Assembly (NCBI RefSeq): GCF_002192255.1
Contig: NZ_CP021768.1
Location: 2,870,001-2,934,000 of the forward strand
Source of the DNA: Stenotrophomonas sp. WZN-1
Lineage (GTDB): Bacteria > Pseudomonadota > Gammaproteobacteria > Xanthomonadales > Xanthomonadaceae
DNA: 64,000 nucleotides
Reading direction: 5' to 3'
Shown here piece by piece: positions 38,394-46,005 of the stretch. Position 1 is the stretch's first letter. Each line of letters opens with the position of its first letter. Under the pieces are notes generated by a model. It did not search any database, was not told the origin of the DNA, and saw nothing but the letters and a program-made list of their open reading frames with translations. The position numbers and the translations under genes are program-made.

Positions 38394-38888
38394 ATGAAGA
38401 TCCAGCTCATCGCTGCCAGTGCCATCGCAACCCTCGCCCTGGCTGGCTGTGCCACCCCCGGCGGCTACGGTGGCGGTGGTTACAACAACGGCTACAACAA
38501 TGGCGGCTACGGCAACAATGGTGGATACAACCAGGGCCGCTGTGCCGACTGCGGCATCGTGACCCGCATCAACACCGTGCAGTCCGGCCGTACCGCCCCC
38601 AGCGCTACCGGCGCGATCCTCGGCGGCATCGTCGGCGCCGTAGCCGGCCATGAGATCTCAGACCACACCGGTGGCAGCCGCGGCAACAAGAACATCGCCG
38701 CTGCTGCAGGCGCGGTCGGTGGCGCACTGGCCGGCAACCAGATCCAGAAGAACGTGACCAGCGATACCTACGACATCAGCGTGCGCATGGACGATGGCCG
38801 CACCATCGTGGTCAACCAGCGTGACCTCGGCGGCATCCGCGAGAACACCTACGTGCGCGTGGTCAACGGCAAGGTCATCCTGCGCTGA
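38394..38888 (+). CDS. Glycine-zipper 2TM lipoprotein (SlyB/17-kDa-antigen type)
   Basis: 164 residues. Lipoprotein signal MKIQLIAASAIATLALAGC (Cys19), then a Gly/Asn/Tyr-rich stretch (about 23-48), CADCGIVTRINTVQSG and a glycine zipper (GAILGGIVGAVAGHE, AGAVGGALAGNQIQ). The C-terminal YDISVRMDDGRTIVVNQRD is typical of the outer-membrane SlyB/PcP family. It ends at a strong bidirectional terminator. Confidence 0.9.
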   Translation: MKIQLIAASAIATLALAGCATPGGYGGGGYNNGYNNGGYGNNGGYNQGRCADCGIVTRINTVQSGRTAPSATGAILGGIVGAVAGHEISDHTGGSRGNKNIAAAAGAVGGALAGNQIQKNVTSDTYDISVRMDDGRTIVVNQRDLGGIRENTYVRVVNGKVILR

Positions 38889-38910
38889 TCCGCACCGGGC
38901 CATGCGCAAA

Positions 38911-38940
38911 GAAAAAGGCCCGCTTGCGCGGGCCTTTTTC
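38911..38940. terminator. Bidirectional terminator
   Basis: GAAAAAGGCCCGC-TTGC-GCGGGCCTTTTTC gives a 13-bp stem with T-runs on both strands. It serves the convergent lipoprotein and cold-shock genes. Confidence 0.93.
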
Positions 38941-38960
38941 ATGCCGACGGGCGGCGGGTA

Positions 38961-39170
38961 TTACACCGGCTGCACCTTGTCAGCCTGCAGGCCCTTCTGG
39001 CCCTGCACGACTTCAAAGGTCACCGACTGGCCTTCCTTGAGGCTCTTGAAGCCCTGGGTCTCGATGGCGCGGAAGTGCACGAACACGTCCTCGCCATTCT
39101 GCCGGCTGATGAAGCCGAAGCCCTTTGCATCATTGAACCACTTTACGGTACCGGTCTCGCGATCAGCCAT
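38961..39170 (-). CDS. Cold-shock domain protein
   Basis: 69 residues from [16 protein letters not shown]1 (KGFGFIS) and RNP2 (DVFVHF) motifs are intact. This is a Csp-family single-stranded RNA/DNA chaperone. The start fits family length and has GGAG 8 bases upstream; the longer upstream frame is the leader. Whether it is cold-inducible cannot be told. Confidence 0.93.
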   Translation of the reverse strand: MADRETGTVKWFNDAKGFGFISRQNGEDVFVHFRAIETQGFKSLKEGQSVTFEVVQGQKGLQADKVQPV

Positions 39171-39405
39171 CTCACTAACTCCCTTTGACTCTCTCTTGTT
39201 GTTGGAAACGCCTGGTGGGCGGCTGACAAGCAAGGGGGAAGCGAGGTGCATCGATGCAGCGGATCGGGAAGATCTTGCTTCATCAGGCCACGATCCACGG
39301 TGACCTTGCCAAGCTCAGCGACTGCAACTTAACCCGCCCAAAACGAAAATGCAACTGGCAAAATCTTTCACTGTCAACCCCAAAACGGACACCATACGGG
39401 ACAGC
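39171..39405. promoter_or_regulatory. Long leader of the csp gene and divergent promoter region
   Basis: 235 bases separate the csp start from the divergent DUF456 gene. Part of it is probably a long structured csp 5' leader, as is usual for cold-shock mRNAs. No gene is supported. I cannot fix the transcription start. Confidence 0.4.
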
Positions 39406-39891
39406 ATGGGACTCTCATTCATCTTATATCTGCTAGCGGTCATTTTTGTCCTGATCGGCATCGCTGGCATCGTCCTGCCGGCCCTTCCGGGCATCCCGCT
39501 GGTGTTCATCGGACTGCTGCTGGCGGCCTGGGCCGACGGCTTCGCCCATGTCGGCTGGCCGACCCTGGTCGCACTGGGCGTACTGACCCTGCTTTCCCTG
39601 CTGGTGGACGTGCTGGCCACCGTGGTCGGCGCGCAGCGCGTCGGCGCCAGCCGCAAGGCCCTGTGGGGCACCTTCATCGGCAGCATCGTCGGCCTGTTCT
39701 TCATGCCCATCGGCCTGTTTGCCGGACCGCTGATCGGCGCCCTGCTCGGCGAGTACTGGCACACCCGGGAACTCGGCCGCTCGACCAAGGTCGGCCTGGC
39801 CACCTGGCTCGGCATCCTGCTCGGCCTGGCACTGAAACTGGCGGTGGTGATCGCGATGCTGGGCCTGTTCGCGTTCGCCTGGTTCTTCTGA
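39406..39891 (+). CDS. DUF456 family membrane protein
   Basis: 161 residues with four or five transmembrane helices and conserved glycine-rich turns (GIAGIVLPALPGIPLVF, FFMPIGLFAGPLIGALLGEY). This is a DUF456/YqgC-type inner-membrane protein of unknown function. I use the ATG at MGLSF; an upstream in-frame ATG at 39349 would add 19 polar residues that the family lacks. Confidence 0.85.
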   Translation: MGLSFILYLLAVIFVLIGIAGIVLPALPGIPLVFIGLLLAAWADGFAHVGWPTLVALGVLTLLSLLVDVLATVVGAQRVGASRKALWGTFIGSIVGLFFMPIGLFAGPLIGALLGEYWHTRELGRSTKVGLATWLGILLGLALKLAVVIAMLGLFAFAWFF

Positions 39892-40008
39892 GCCATCTGG
39901 CCTTCACGCCACGCGCACGCCGTGGCCGTGCATAACCGTGGGGCTGGCCGCGATGCGGTGCAGCCGCCACACTGTGCGATTCCCGTATCCATCGAAGGGC
40001 CTGCTGCA

Positions 40009-41163
40009 ATGACCCTCCCCACGCTGCTTCCCCGTCTGGCGCCGCTGGCGCTTGCCCTGGCCAGTGCACCGCTGGCTGCGCAGGAGTTTGCGCCCAGGGC
40101 CGACACCTCGCCGGCCGCCTGCGCGGCAATCACCACCGACGTGGCCCGCCTGGCCTGCTATGACCGCCTGTTCGGGCGTACCCCGGAGGCCACCGCCGCC
40201 GCCGATGCCGCCGCCGAAGCGGCTGCGCAGGCCCGCCGAGAAGAACGACAGACCGCGCGCGTCAGCCAGGGCGAGGAAAAGCTGCGCGAGCGGGTCAGCG
40301 ACCTGTTCCGCCCGGCGACACCGGACAGCGCGCTGGCCAACGCCGGCCGCGGTTCGCTGCTGGACAGCCGCTGGGAGCTGGCCGAAGACTCCAAGCTGGG
40401 GCCGTTCCAGCTGCGCGCCTACAAGCCGGTGTACCTGCTGCCTGCGTTCTGGACCAGCGACCGCAACACCACGCCGCATTCACCGAACCCGGCCAACACG
40501 GTCACCACGCCGCAGGTGCTGGACAGTGCCGAGCTGAAGTTCCAGATCAGCTTCAAGACCAAGATCGCCGAGAACCTGTTCGGCGACAACGGCGACATCT
40601 GGGCCGGCTACACCCAGAGCTCGCGCTGGCAGGCCTACAACAGCGAGGATTCGCGCCCGTTCCGCGAAACCAATTACGAGCCGGAAGTGATGATGGTGTT
40701 CCGCAACGGCTACTCGATCGGTGGCTGGCGCGGGCGCATGACCGGCATCAGCCTCAACCACCAGTCCAACGGACGAGCCGATCCGCTCTCGCGCAGCTGG
40801 AACCGGGTCATGCTCAATATCGGTCTGGATCGCGAGAACTGGGCGCTGGTCCTGCGCCCCTGGTACCGCATCCCGGAAAGCCGCAGCGAAGACAACAATC
40901 CGGATATCGAGGATTACATGGGCCGGGGCGACGCGACCCTGATCTGGAACCGCAACGGGCACGAGGTCGCGCTGATGGCGCGCCATTCGCTGCGCACCGG
41001 CAGCCGCTCCCACGGCGCGCTGCAGCTGGACTACGGCTTCCCGATCAGCAACCTCCTGCGTGGCCACGTGCAGGTCTTCGACGGCTATGGCGAGAGCATG
41101 ATCGACTACAACCACAAGGCCACCTATGTCGGCGTGGGTGTGTCGCTGCTGGAGTGGTTCTGA
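40009..41163 (+). CDS. pldA: Outer-membrane phospholipase A1
   Basis: 384 residues. Signal peptide 1-24, then an extra periplasmic region (about 25-115) with a short Cys-containing motif (AACAAITTDVARLACYD) and an Ala/Arg/Glu coiled coil absent from the E. coli enzyme. The 12-strand beta-barrel domain carries YTQSSRWQAYN and catalytic His251-Ser253 in LNHQSNGR, with Asn266 in SRSWNR. It hydrolyses phospholipids when outer-membrane asymmetry is lost. It overlaps the arsC-like gene by 1 base (TGATG). Confidence 0.92.
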   Translation: MTLPTLLPRLAPLALALASAPLAAQEFAPRADTSPAACAAITTDVARLACYDRLFGRTPEATAAADAAAEAAAQARREERQTARVSQGEEKLRERVSDLFRPATPDSALANAGRGSLLDSRWELAEDSKLGPFQLRAYKPVYLLPAFWTSDRNTTPHSPNPANTVTTPQVLDSAELKFQISFKTKIAENLFGDNGDIWAGYTQSSRWQAYNSEDSRPFRETNYEPEVMMVFRNGYSIGGWRGRMTGISLNHQSNGRADPLSRSWNRVMLNIGLDRENWALVLRPWYRIPESRSEDNNPDIEDYMGRGDATLIWNRNGHEVALMARHSLRTGSRSHGALQLDYGFPISNLLRGHVQVFDGYGESMIDYNHKATYVGVGVSLLEWF

Positions 41164-41504
41164 TGGACGTGACGATCTGGCACAACCCGGCCTGCAGCAA
41201 CTCGCGCGGCGCACTGAAGCTGATCCGCGATGCGGGCTTCGACCCGGTGGTGATCGAATATCTGGGTAACCCACCGGACGTAGCCGCGTTGCGCCAGGTG
41301 CTGGCCGAGTCGGCACTGAGCGCGCGTGATCTGGTGCGCAGCAAGGAAACCCGGTTCGCCGAACTCGGGCTGGAAGATGCCGACGACGCCACCCTGCTGG
41401 CAGCGATGGCCGAGCACCCGCACTTGATCAACCGTCCGGTGGTGCGCACCCCCAAGGGCACGCGGCTGTGCCGCCCACCGGAAACGGTGCTGGAGATCCT
41501 GTAA
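41163..41504 (+). CDS. arsC: ArsC/Spx family arsenate reductase-like protein
   Basis: 113 residues. The catalytic Cys11 lies in HNPACSNSRG and LVRSKE supplies an Arg, with a thioredoxin-like fold as in the glutaredoxin-dependent arsenate reductase family. No ars operon is nearby, so an arsenate role is not supported by context. Translational coupling to pldA is unexplained. Confidence 0.85.
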   Translation: MDVTIWHNPACSNSRGALKLIRDAGFDPVVIEYLGNPPDVAALRQVLAESALSARDLVRSKETRFAELGLEDADDATLLAAMAEHPHLINRPVVRTPKGTRLCRPPETVLEIL

Positions 41505-41519
41505 GCCGCCCCGCTTTTG

Positions 41520-41591
41520 GTAGAGCCGAGCCATGCTCGGCTGCGGTTCGCGTGCTGCCCATGAATGCAGCCGAGCATGGCTCGGCCCTAC
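41520..41591. repeat. Inverted pair of SMAG elements
   Basis: GTAGAGCCGAGCCATGCTCGG... (41520-41544) and its inverted partner ending CGGCCCTAC (41567-41591) lie between convergent arsC-like and GST genes. Each is an imperfect hairpin. Confidence 0.85.
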
Positions 41592-41599
41592 AGAACGGG

Positions 41600-42235
41600 T
41601 TACCGCCAGTCGGTGATGCCTTCGCGGCGGTACACCTCTGCGAACGCCGGACGGGCCTTCATCGCCGTGGCATGCGCCTTGAGCGGCGGCCAGGTATCAC
41701 TGGGCCTGGGCATGTTGCGCGACCAGCGCATCAGCATCACCAGCATGTAGTCGGCCACGCAGGGCGTTGCGCCCAGCAGGTAGGGCCCATGCGCCAGCAG
41801 GTGCGTGGCCACATGCTGCCAGGCCGCCTCCAGGCGCTGCCGCGCCATCTCGCGACTGGCCTCCACGTTTGCCTCGCCCGCCACCTCGTGCGGATAGAAC
41901 CAGGCACGATAGGCCGGCTGCAGGGTATTGGCACACCAGAACATCCAGCGGTAGGCATCACCTCGCTGCGGCGAACCCTGGGCCGGCAACAAACCGGCCT
42001 CCGGATGGCGGTCCGCCAGATACAGTGCGATCGCCGCCGCTTCGGTCAGTACCAGGCCATCAATCAGCAGCGTCGGCACCACGCCGGCGGGATTCAGTGC
42101 CAGGTACTCCGCCGACTTGTGCTCGCGCGCGTCGAAATCCAGCAGCACCAACTCATGCTCGATGCCGAGCTCGATCAGCAGCCAGTGCACCACCAGGGCG
42201 GCGGTGCTTGTCGAACCATACAGCGTCGTGCTCAT
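41600..42235 (-). CDS. Glutathione S-transferase family protein
   Basis: 211 residues. The thioredoxin half contains STSTAALVVHWLLIELG (possible Ser active residue near 10), NPAGVVPTLLIDG and LTEAAAIALYLADRHPEAGL. The helical half has VADYMLVMLMRWSRNM. It is not a close relative of the GST at 33341-33997. Substrate unknown. Confidence 0.9.
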   Translation of the reverse strand: MSTTLYGSTSTAALVVHWLLIELGIEHELVLLDFDAREHKSAEYLALNPAGVVPTLLIDGLVLTEAAAIALYLADRHPEAGLLPAQGSPQRGDAYRWMFWCANTLQPAYRAWFYPHEVAGEANVEASREMARQRLEAAWQHVATHLLAHGPYLLGATPCVADYMLVMLMRWSRNMPRPSDTWPPLKAHATAMKARPAFAEVYRREGITDWR

Positions 42236-42292
42236 GCGGCGGATCCTGTGCAGGTGGACCGGCCGATTATGCGTCCGTGCGAGGGCCGTTGC

Positions 42293-42628
42293 TCAGCCGC
42301 AGCTGCTCATGCAGGTATCGCGGCGTTCGCCACAGGACATCATCGGCGCGCGCATCGTGCAGTCATGCGCCTTCAGCTCGCAGGCGCGGCGCAGCTCGGG
42401 GTTGGCAACGTCCTTGCAGCGCTTGTCCGGTGCTGGCACCACCTGCTGTTCGCAGCTGAAGGCACTGTTGCCGGTACTGCCCTGTGCCATGCAGCTGCGA
42501 TGGCTTGCCTGGCACTGCATTCGGCACTGCGAGGACGCGGAAAAACCCGCACCTTCGTACGATGCCGGGGTGCTGCAGCCGGCCAGCGCCAGCACGATGC
42601 CAGCCATGATGGATCGATGCGGGGTCAT
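42293..42628 (-). CDS. Cysteine-rich small lipoprotein
   Basis: 111 residues from MTPHRSIMAGIVLALAGC (lipobox LAGC, Cys18). The mature part has many cysteines (CRMQCQASHRSC, FSCEQQ, KRCKD, RACELKAHDC, SCGERRDTCMSSC), which suggests several disulfides in the periplasm. No family recognised. It lies between the GST and fumarase genes on the same strand. Confidence 0.7.
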   Translation of the reverse strand: MTPHRSIMAGIVLALAGCSTPASYEGAGFSASSQCRMQCQASHRSCMAQGSTGNSAFSCEQQVVPAPDKRCKDVANPELRRACELKAHDCTMRAPMMSCGERRDTCMSSCG

Positions 42629-42705
42629 GGACACATCCAGTGTGAGTTCGTGCCGAGCCTAGCAGGCACGCGGTTGCAGGATCGTTGATCCTCGCCGCAC
42701 ACAAC

Positions 42706-42727
42706 AACGGCGCCACACGGCGCCGTT
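42706..42727 (-). terminator. Hairpin after the class I fumarase gene
   Basis: A perfect 9-bp stem AACGGCGCC with its complement around a 4-base loop, 22 bases beyond the fumarase stop. The T-run is poor, so termination is likely but weak. Confidence 0.5.
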
Positions 42728-42749
42728 GCCTGGACCGGAGCGGGAGGAT

Positions 42750-44267
42750 TTACTCCACCACCACCGGAATCTTGCCGATGCGGGCCTGCCATTCGCGCGG
42801 GCCAGTCTTGTGCACCGACTCACCGCTGGAATCCACCGCCACCGTCACCGGCATGTCCTGCACGGTGAACTCGTAGATCGCCTCCATGCCGAGGTCGGCG
42901 AAACCGACCACCTTGGCGGCCTTGATCGCCTTGGACACCAGGTAGGCCGAACCGCCAACAGCCATCAGGTAGGCGGACTTGTTGTCACGGATCGCCTCGA
43001 TCGCCGCCGGGCCGCGCTCGGCCTTGCCGACCATGCCCAGCAGGCCAGTCTGCTCCAGCACCTGGCGGGTGAACTTGTCCATGCGGGTCGCCGTGGTCGG
43101 GCCGGCCGGGCCCACCACTTCGTCACGTACCGGATCGACCGGGCCGACGTAGTAGATGAAGCGGCCCTTCAGATCGACCGGCAGCTGCTCGCCCTTGTTG
43201 AGCATGTCGACCATGCGCTTGTGCGCAGCGTCGCGGCCGGTGAGCAGCTTGCCGTTGAGCAGCAGGGTCTGGCCCGGCTTCCAGCTGGCCACGTCCTCCG
43301 GGGTGATCGTATCCAGGTCCACGCGGGTGCCCTTGGATGCGTCGTAGGTCAGCTTCGGCCAGTCTTCCAGCGACGGCGGGTCCAGCATCACCGGGCCACT
43401 GCCATCCAGGGTGAAGTGTGCATGGCGGGTGGCCGCGCAGTTCGGGATCATCGCCACCGGCAGGTTGGCCGCGTGGGTCGGGTAGTCGTTGATCTTGATG
43501 TCGAGCACGGTGGTCAGGCCACCCAGGCCCTGTGCACCGATGCCGAGTGCGTTGACCTTCTCGTACAGCTCCAGGCGCAGCTCTTCAATGCGATTGGACG
43601 CACCACGGGCCTGCAGCTCGGTGATGTCGATCGGCTCCATCAGCGCTTCCTTGGCCAGCAGCATCGCCTTCTCGGCGGTGCCACCAATGCCGATGCCGAG
43701 CATGCCCGGCGGGCACCAGCCGGCGCCCATGGTCGGCACGGTCTTCAGCACCCAGTCGACGATGGAATCGGACGGGTTGAGCATGGCGAACTTGGTCTTC
43801 GCTTCCGAACCACCGCCCTTGGCGGCGACGATGACGTCGACGGTGTTGCCCGGCACCACCTTGACGTTGACCACGCCCGGGGTGTTGTCCTTCGTGTTGA
43901 CGCGCTTGCCGGCCGGATCAGCCAGCACCGAGGCGCGCAGCTTGTTGTCCGGGTGCATGTAGGCGCGGCGCACGCCTTCATTGGCCATGTCCTCCACGCC
44001 CATGGTGGCGTCATCCCAACGCACGTCCATGCCGATTTCCAGGAACACGGTGACGATGCCGGTGTCCTGGCAGATCGGGCGGTGGCCTTCGGCGCACATG
44101 CGCGAATTGATCAGGATCTGCGCCATCGCTTCCTTCGCGGCCGGCGACTCCTCGCGCTCGTAGGCAGCGGCAAGGTTCTTGATGTAGTCGACCGGGTGGT
44201 AGTACGAGATGTACTGCAGCGCGTCGGCGATGGACTGGATGAGGTCTTCCTGCTTGATCGATGTCAC
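42750..44267 (-). CDS. fumA: Fumarate hydratase class I, [4Fe-4S]
   Basis: 505 residues from a GTG start (VTSIKQEDLIQSIADALQYIS), chosen because homologues begin here. It has the Fe-hydratase alpha and beta halves in one chain. Cluster cysteines are in PICQDTG, GWCPPGM and PNCAATRH. It hydrates fumarate and is oxygen- and iron-sensitive, so fumC at 10000-11427 would be the robust alternative under oxidative stress or iron limitation. Confidence 0.95.
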   Translation of the reverse strand: MTSIKQEDLIQSIADALQYISYYHPVDYIKNLAAAYEREESPAAKEAMAQILINSRMCAEGHRPICQDTGIVTVFLEIGMDVRWDDATMGVEDMANEGVRRAYMHPDNKLRASVLADPAGKRVNTKDNTPGVVNVKVVPGNTVDVIVAAKGGGSEAKTKFAMLNPSDSIVDWVLKTVPTMGAGWCPPGMLGIGIGGTAEKAMLLAKEALMEPIDITELQARGASNRIEELRLELYEKVNALGIGAQGLGGLTTVLDIKINDYPTHAANLPVAMIPNCAATRHAHFTLDGSGPVMLDPPSLEDWPKLTYDASKGTRVDLDTITPEDVASWKPGQTLLLNGKLLTGRDAAHKRMVDMLNKGEQLPVDLKGRFIYYVGPVDPVRDEVVGPAGPTTATRMDKFTRQVLEQTGLLGMVGKAERGPAAIEAIRDNKSAYLMAVGGSAYLVSKAIKAAKVVGFADLGMEAIYEFTVQDMPVTVAVDSSGESVHKTGPREWQARIGKIPVVVE

Positions 44268-44349
44268 GACTTGCTCGCTTGCTGGAGGCTGGCGGGGGTA
44301 ATCCGCCCATTTTACCCCCTCTGCCACCGGGGGTGCCGTTGTACATTCG

Positions 44350-44376
44350 TGTCACGTCCCTGCCCGCCGCGGCGTC
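44350..44376 (+). promoter_or_regulatory. ECF41-type promoter of the sigma factor gene
   Basis: TGTCACG (44350-44356), a 16-base spacer and CGTC (44373-44376). This matches the ECF41 consensus (TGTCACA about 16 bases before CGTC). It is 9 bases upstream of the sigma factor ATG and would mediate autoregulation, possibly with a very short leader. Confidence 0.75.
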
Positions 44377-44385
44377 CTTGCCCAC

Positions 44386-45282
44386 ATGAACGCCGAAACC
44401 GCCTTCCAGACCCACCGTCCGCGCCTGATGGCCCTGGCCTACCGCCTGCTCGGCAGCCGCGCCGACGCCGAAGACGTGGTCCAGGATGCCTGGCTGCGCT
44501 GGTCCGGCGCCGACCCGGCGGCCGTCCGCGACCCCGAAGCCTGGCTGGTCACCGCCACCACCCGGCTCGGCCTGGACCGGCTGCGCGCGGCCAAGCGCGA
44601 GCGCGCGCACTACATCGGCCCATGGCTGGCCGAACCGCTGGCGGTCAGCCTGGAGCCCGATCCCGCGCCCGGCCCGGCGCAGCTGCATGCGCTGGCCGAC
44701 GACGTCTCGGTGGCCTTCCTGACCCTGCTCGAACAGCTCGGCCCCGAGGAACGCGCCGCGTTCCTGCTGAAGGAGGCCTTTGATCACGATTACCGCGAGA
44801 TCGCCGACCTGCTCGGCCACAGCGAGGCCAACTGCCGCCAACTGGTGCACCGTGCCCGGCAACGCCTGCAGGCCGGACGACCGCGCTTCAACGCCGATGC
44901 CAGCCAGCACCGGCAGCTGCTGGCGCGCTTCATGGACGCTTCCCAGCGCGGCGACAGCGAGGCGATCCAGGCCCTGCTGCACGCCAACGCGGTACTGGTT
45001 TCCGACGGCGGGGGCGTGGTCACTGCGGCGGTCAGGCCCCTGCTGGGCGCCGAACGCATCGGCCGCCTGTTCTGGGCCATCGCCCGTCGCGGTGCGGCAC
45101 ATCCGGCGCAGCTGGGCTATGTCAACGGCGAGCCGGCGATCCTGCGCTTCATCGGTGATCGCCTGCACTCGATCACCACCATCGAAGTGGTCGATGGCCG
45201 CATCGCCAACGTGTACAGCGTGCTGAATCCGGAAAAGTTGCCGGGGGTTGTCACGAACGCAAACGGCGCGGCGTCCTTGTAG
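44386..45282 (+). CDS. ECF41 family RNA polymerase sigma factor (SigJ-like)
   Basis: 298 residues. Sigma-70 region 2 (about 8-70) and region 4 (about 108-160) are joined by WLAEPL (80-85; family WLPEP). A SnoaL-like C-terminal extension (about 175-285) carries DGGG (207-210) and NPEKL (281-285), the two motifs that define ECF41. There is no separate anti-sigma gene, since the extension regulates activity. The partner carboxymuconolactone decarboxylase gene follows, and both have the same promoter pattern. Confidence 0.93.
   Translation: MNAETAFQTHRPRLMALAYRLLGSRADAEDVVQDAWLRWSGADPAAVRDPEAWLVTATTRLGLDRLRAAKRERAHYIGPWLAEPLAVSLEPDPAPGPAQLHALADDVSVAFLTLLEQLGPEERAAFLLKEAFDHDYREIADLLGHSEANCRQLVHRARQRLQAGRPRFNADASQHRQLLARFMDASQRGDSEAIQALLHANAVLVSDGGGVVTAAVRPLLGAERIGRLFWAIARRGAAHPAQLGYVNGEPAILRFIGDRLHSITTIEVVDGRIANVYSVLNPEKLPGVVTNANGAASL
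45249..45275 (+). promoter_or_regulatory. ECF41-type promoter for the CMD gene, inside the sigma gene's 3' end
   Basis: TGTCACG (45249-45255), 16-base spacer, CGTC (45272-45275). The -10 side reads GGCGTCCTTG, identical to that upstream of the sigma factor gene. It lies within the last 12 codons of the sigma factor gene, after the NPEKL motif. Confidence 0.75.
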
Positions 45283-45318
45283 TGAAAGGCGGCCATCGTG
45301 GCCGCCGTGGAGCCGAAA

Positions 45319-45768
45319 ATGTCCGACCACGCCTCTCCCCGCGTCCCCTACACCCGCCTGGCCGCCGAAGCCTTCAAGGGCCTGCTGGCCACCAGCCAGG
45401 CGGTGCATCACAGCTCGATCGATCCGACCCTGATGGAACTGGTGTTCCTGCGCGTGTCGCAGCTCAACGGCTGCGGCTACTGCATGGACATGCACGGCAC
45501 TGCGCTGCGCAAGGGCGGCATCGAGTCGCGCAAGCTCGATACCCTGCCCGCCTGGCACGAAAGCCGCTTCTTCGATGCCCGCGAGCGTGCGGCACTGGGC
45601 TGGGCCGAGGCGCTGACCCGCTTGACCGACGGTGCGCCGTCGCAGGCGGCGTTCGATGCACTGGCGCCGCACTTCGATGAGAAGGGCATCAGTGACCTGA
45701 GCATGGGCATCGCGGTGATCAATGCCTGGAACCGGCTGGGCGCCGGGCTGCTGCCGCCGCTGCCATAA
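45319..45768 (+). CDS. Carboxymuconolactone decarboxylase (AhpD-like) family protein
   Basis: 149 residues. The thiol motif CGYCMDMH (Cys52, Cys55, His59) marks an AhpD-type all-helical peroxidase/reductase fold. This is the usual partner gene of ECF41 sigma factors (a carboxymuconolactone decarboxylase, oxidoreductase or epimerase). The gene is 36 bases after the sigma factor gene. Its substrate is unknown in general. Confidence 0.92.
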   Translation: MSDHASPRVPYTRLAAEAFKGLLATSQAVHHSSIDPTLMELVFLRVSQLNGCGYCMDMHGTALRKGGIESRKLDTLPAWHESRFFDARERAALGWAEALTRLTDGAPSQAAFDALAPHFDEKGISDLSMGIAVINAWNRLGAGLLPPLP

Positions 45769-45802
45769 CGGGGTCTGGCCGGGCGGGTTCCTGCAACGGT
45801 TG

Positions 45803-45945
45803 GTAGGTGTCGACCTTGGTCGACACGGTAGATCCACGCCGTGCGTGGATGCGGCAGGGTCGGAACCCTTCGGCACGCGAAGGGCCCTGACCCGATCCGG
45901 GCTGATGGGGTCAGAGCCCTTTGCGCCGCAAAGGGATCTGACCCC
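45803..45945. repeat. Repeat cluster: two SMAG-type and two GGGTCAGATCCC-type palindromes
   Basis: 45803-45826 is GTAG plus GTGTCGACC-TT-GGTCGACAC. 45828-45850 is GTAG plus ATCCACGC...GCGTGGAT. 45857-45893 pairs GGGTCGGAACCCTTCG with CGAAGGGCCCTGACCC. 45907-45945 pairs GGGGTCAGAGCCCTTTGCG with its near complement (one mismatch). They fill the 237-base gap before the ABC exporter gene. Confidence 0.85.
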
Positions 45946-46005
45946 GGCGCGGCCACACGGCTGCACTGACCCCCTCTGCACGCATCAGGCGCGCACAATA
46001 CGCGC

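Noticed and set aside
38961-39251. 96-residue version of the cold-shock protein
   Set aside because: The family starts at [13 protein letters not shown]. The extra 27 residues translate the leader RNA.
41163-41504. Arsenic resistance operon
   Set aside because: Only an ArsC-like reductase is present, coupled to pldA. No ArsR, ArsB or Acr3 gene is nearby.
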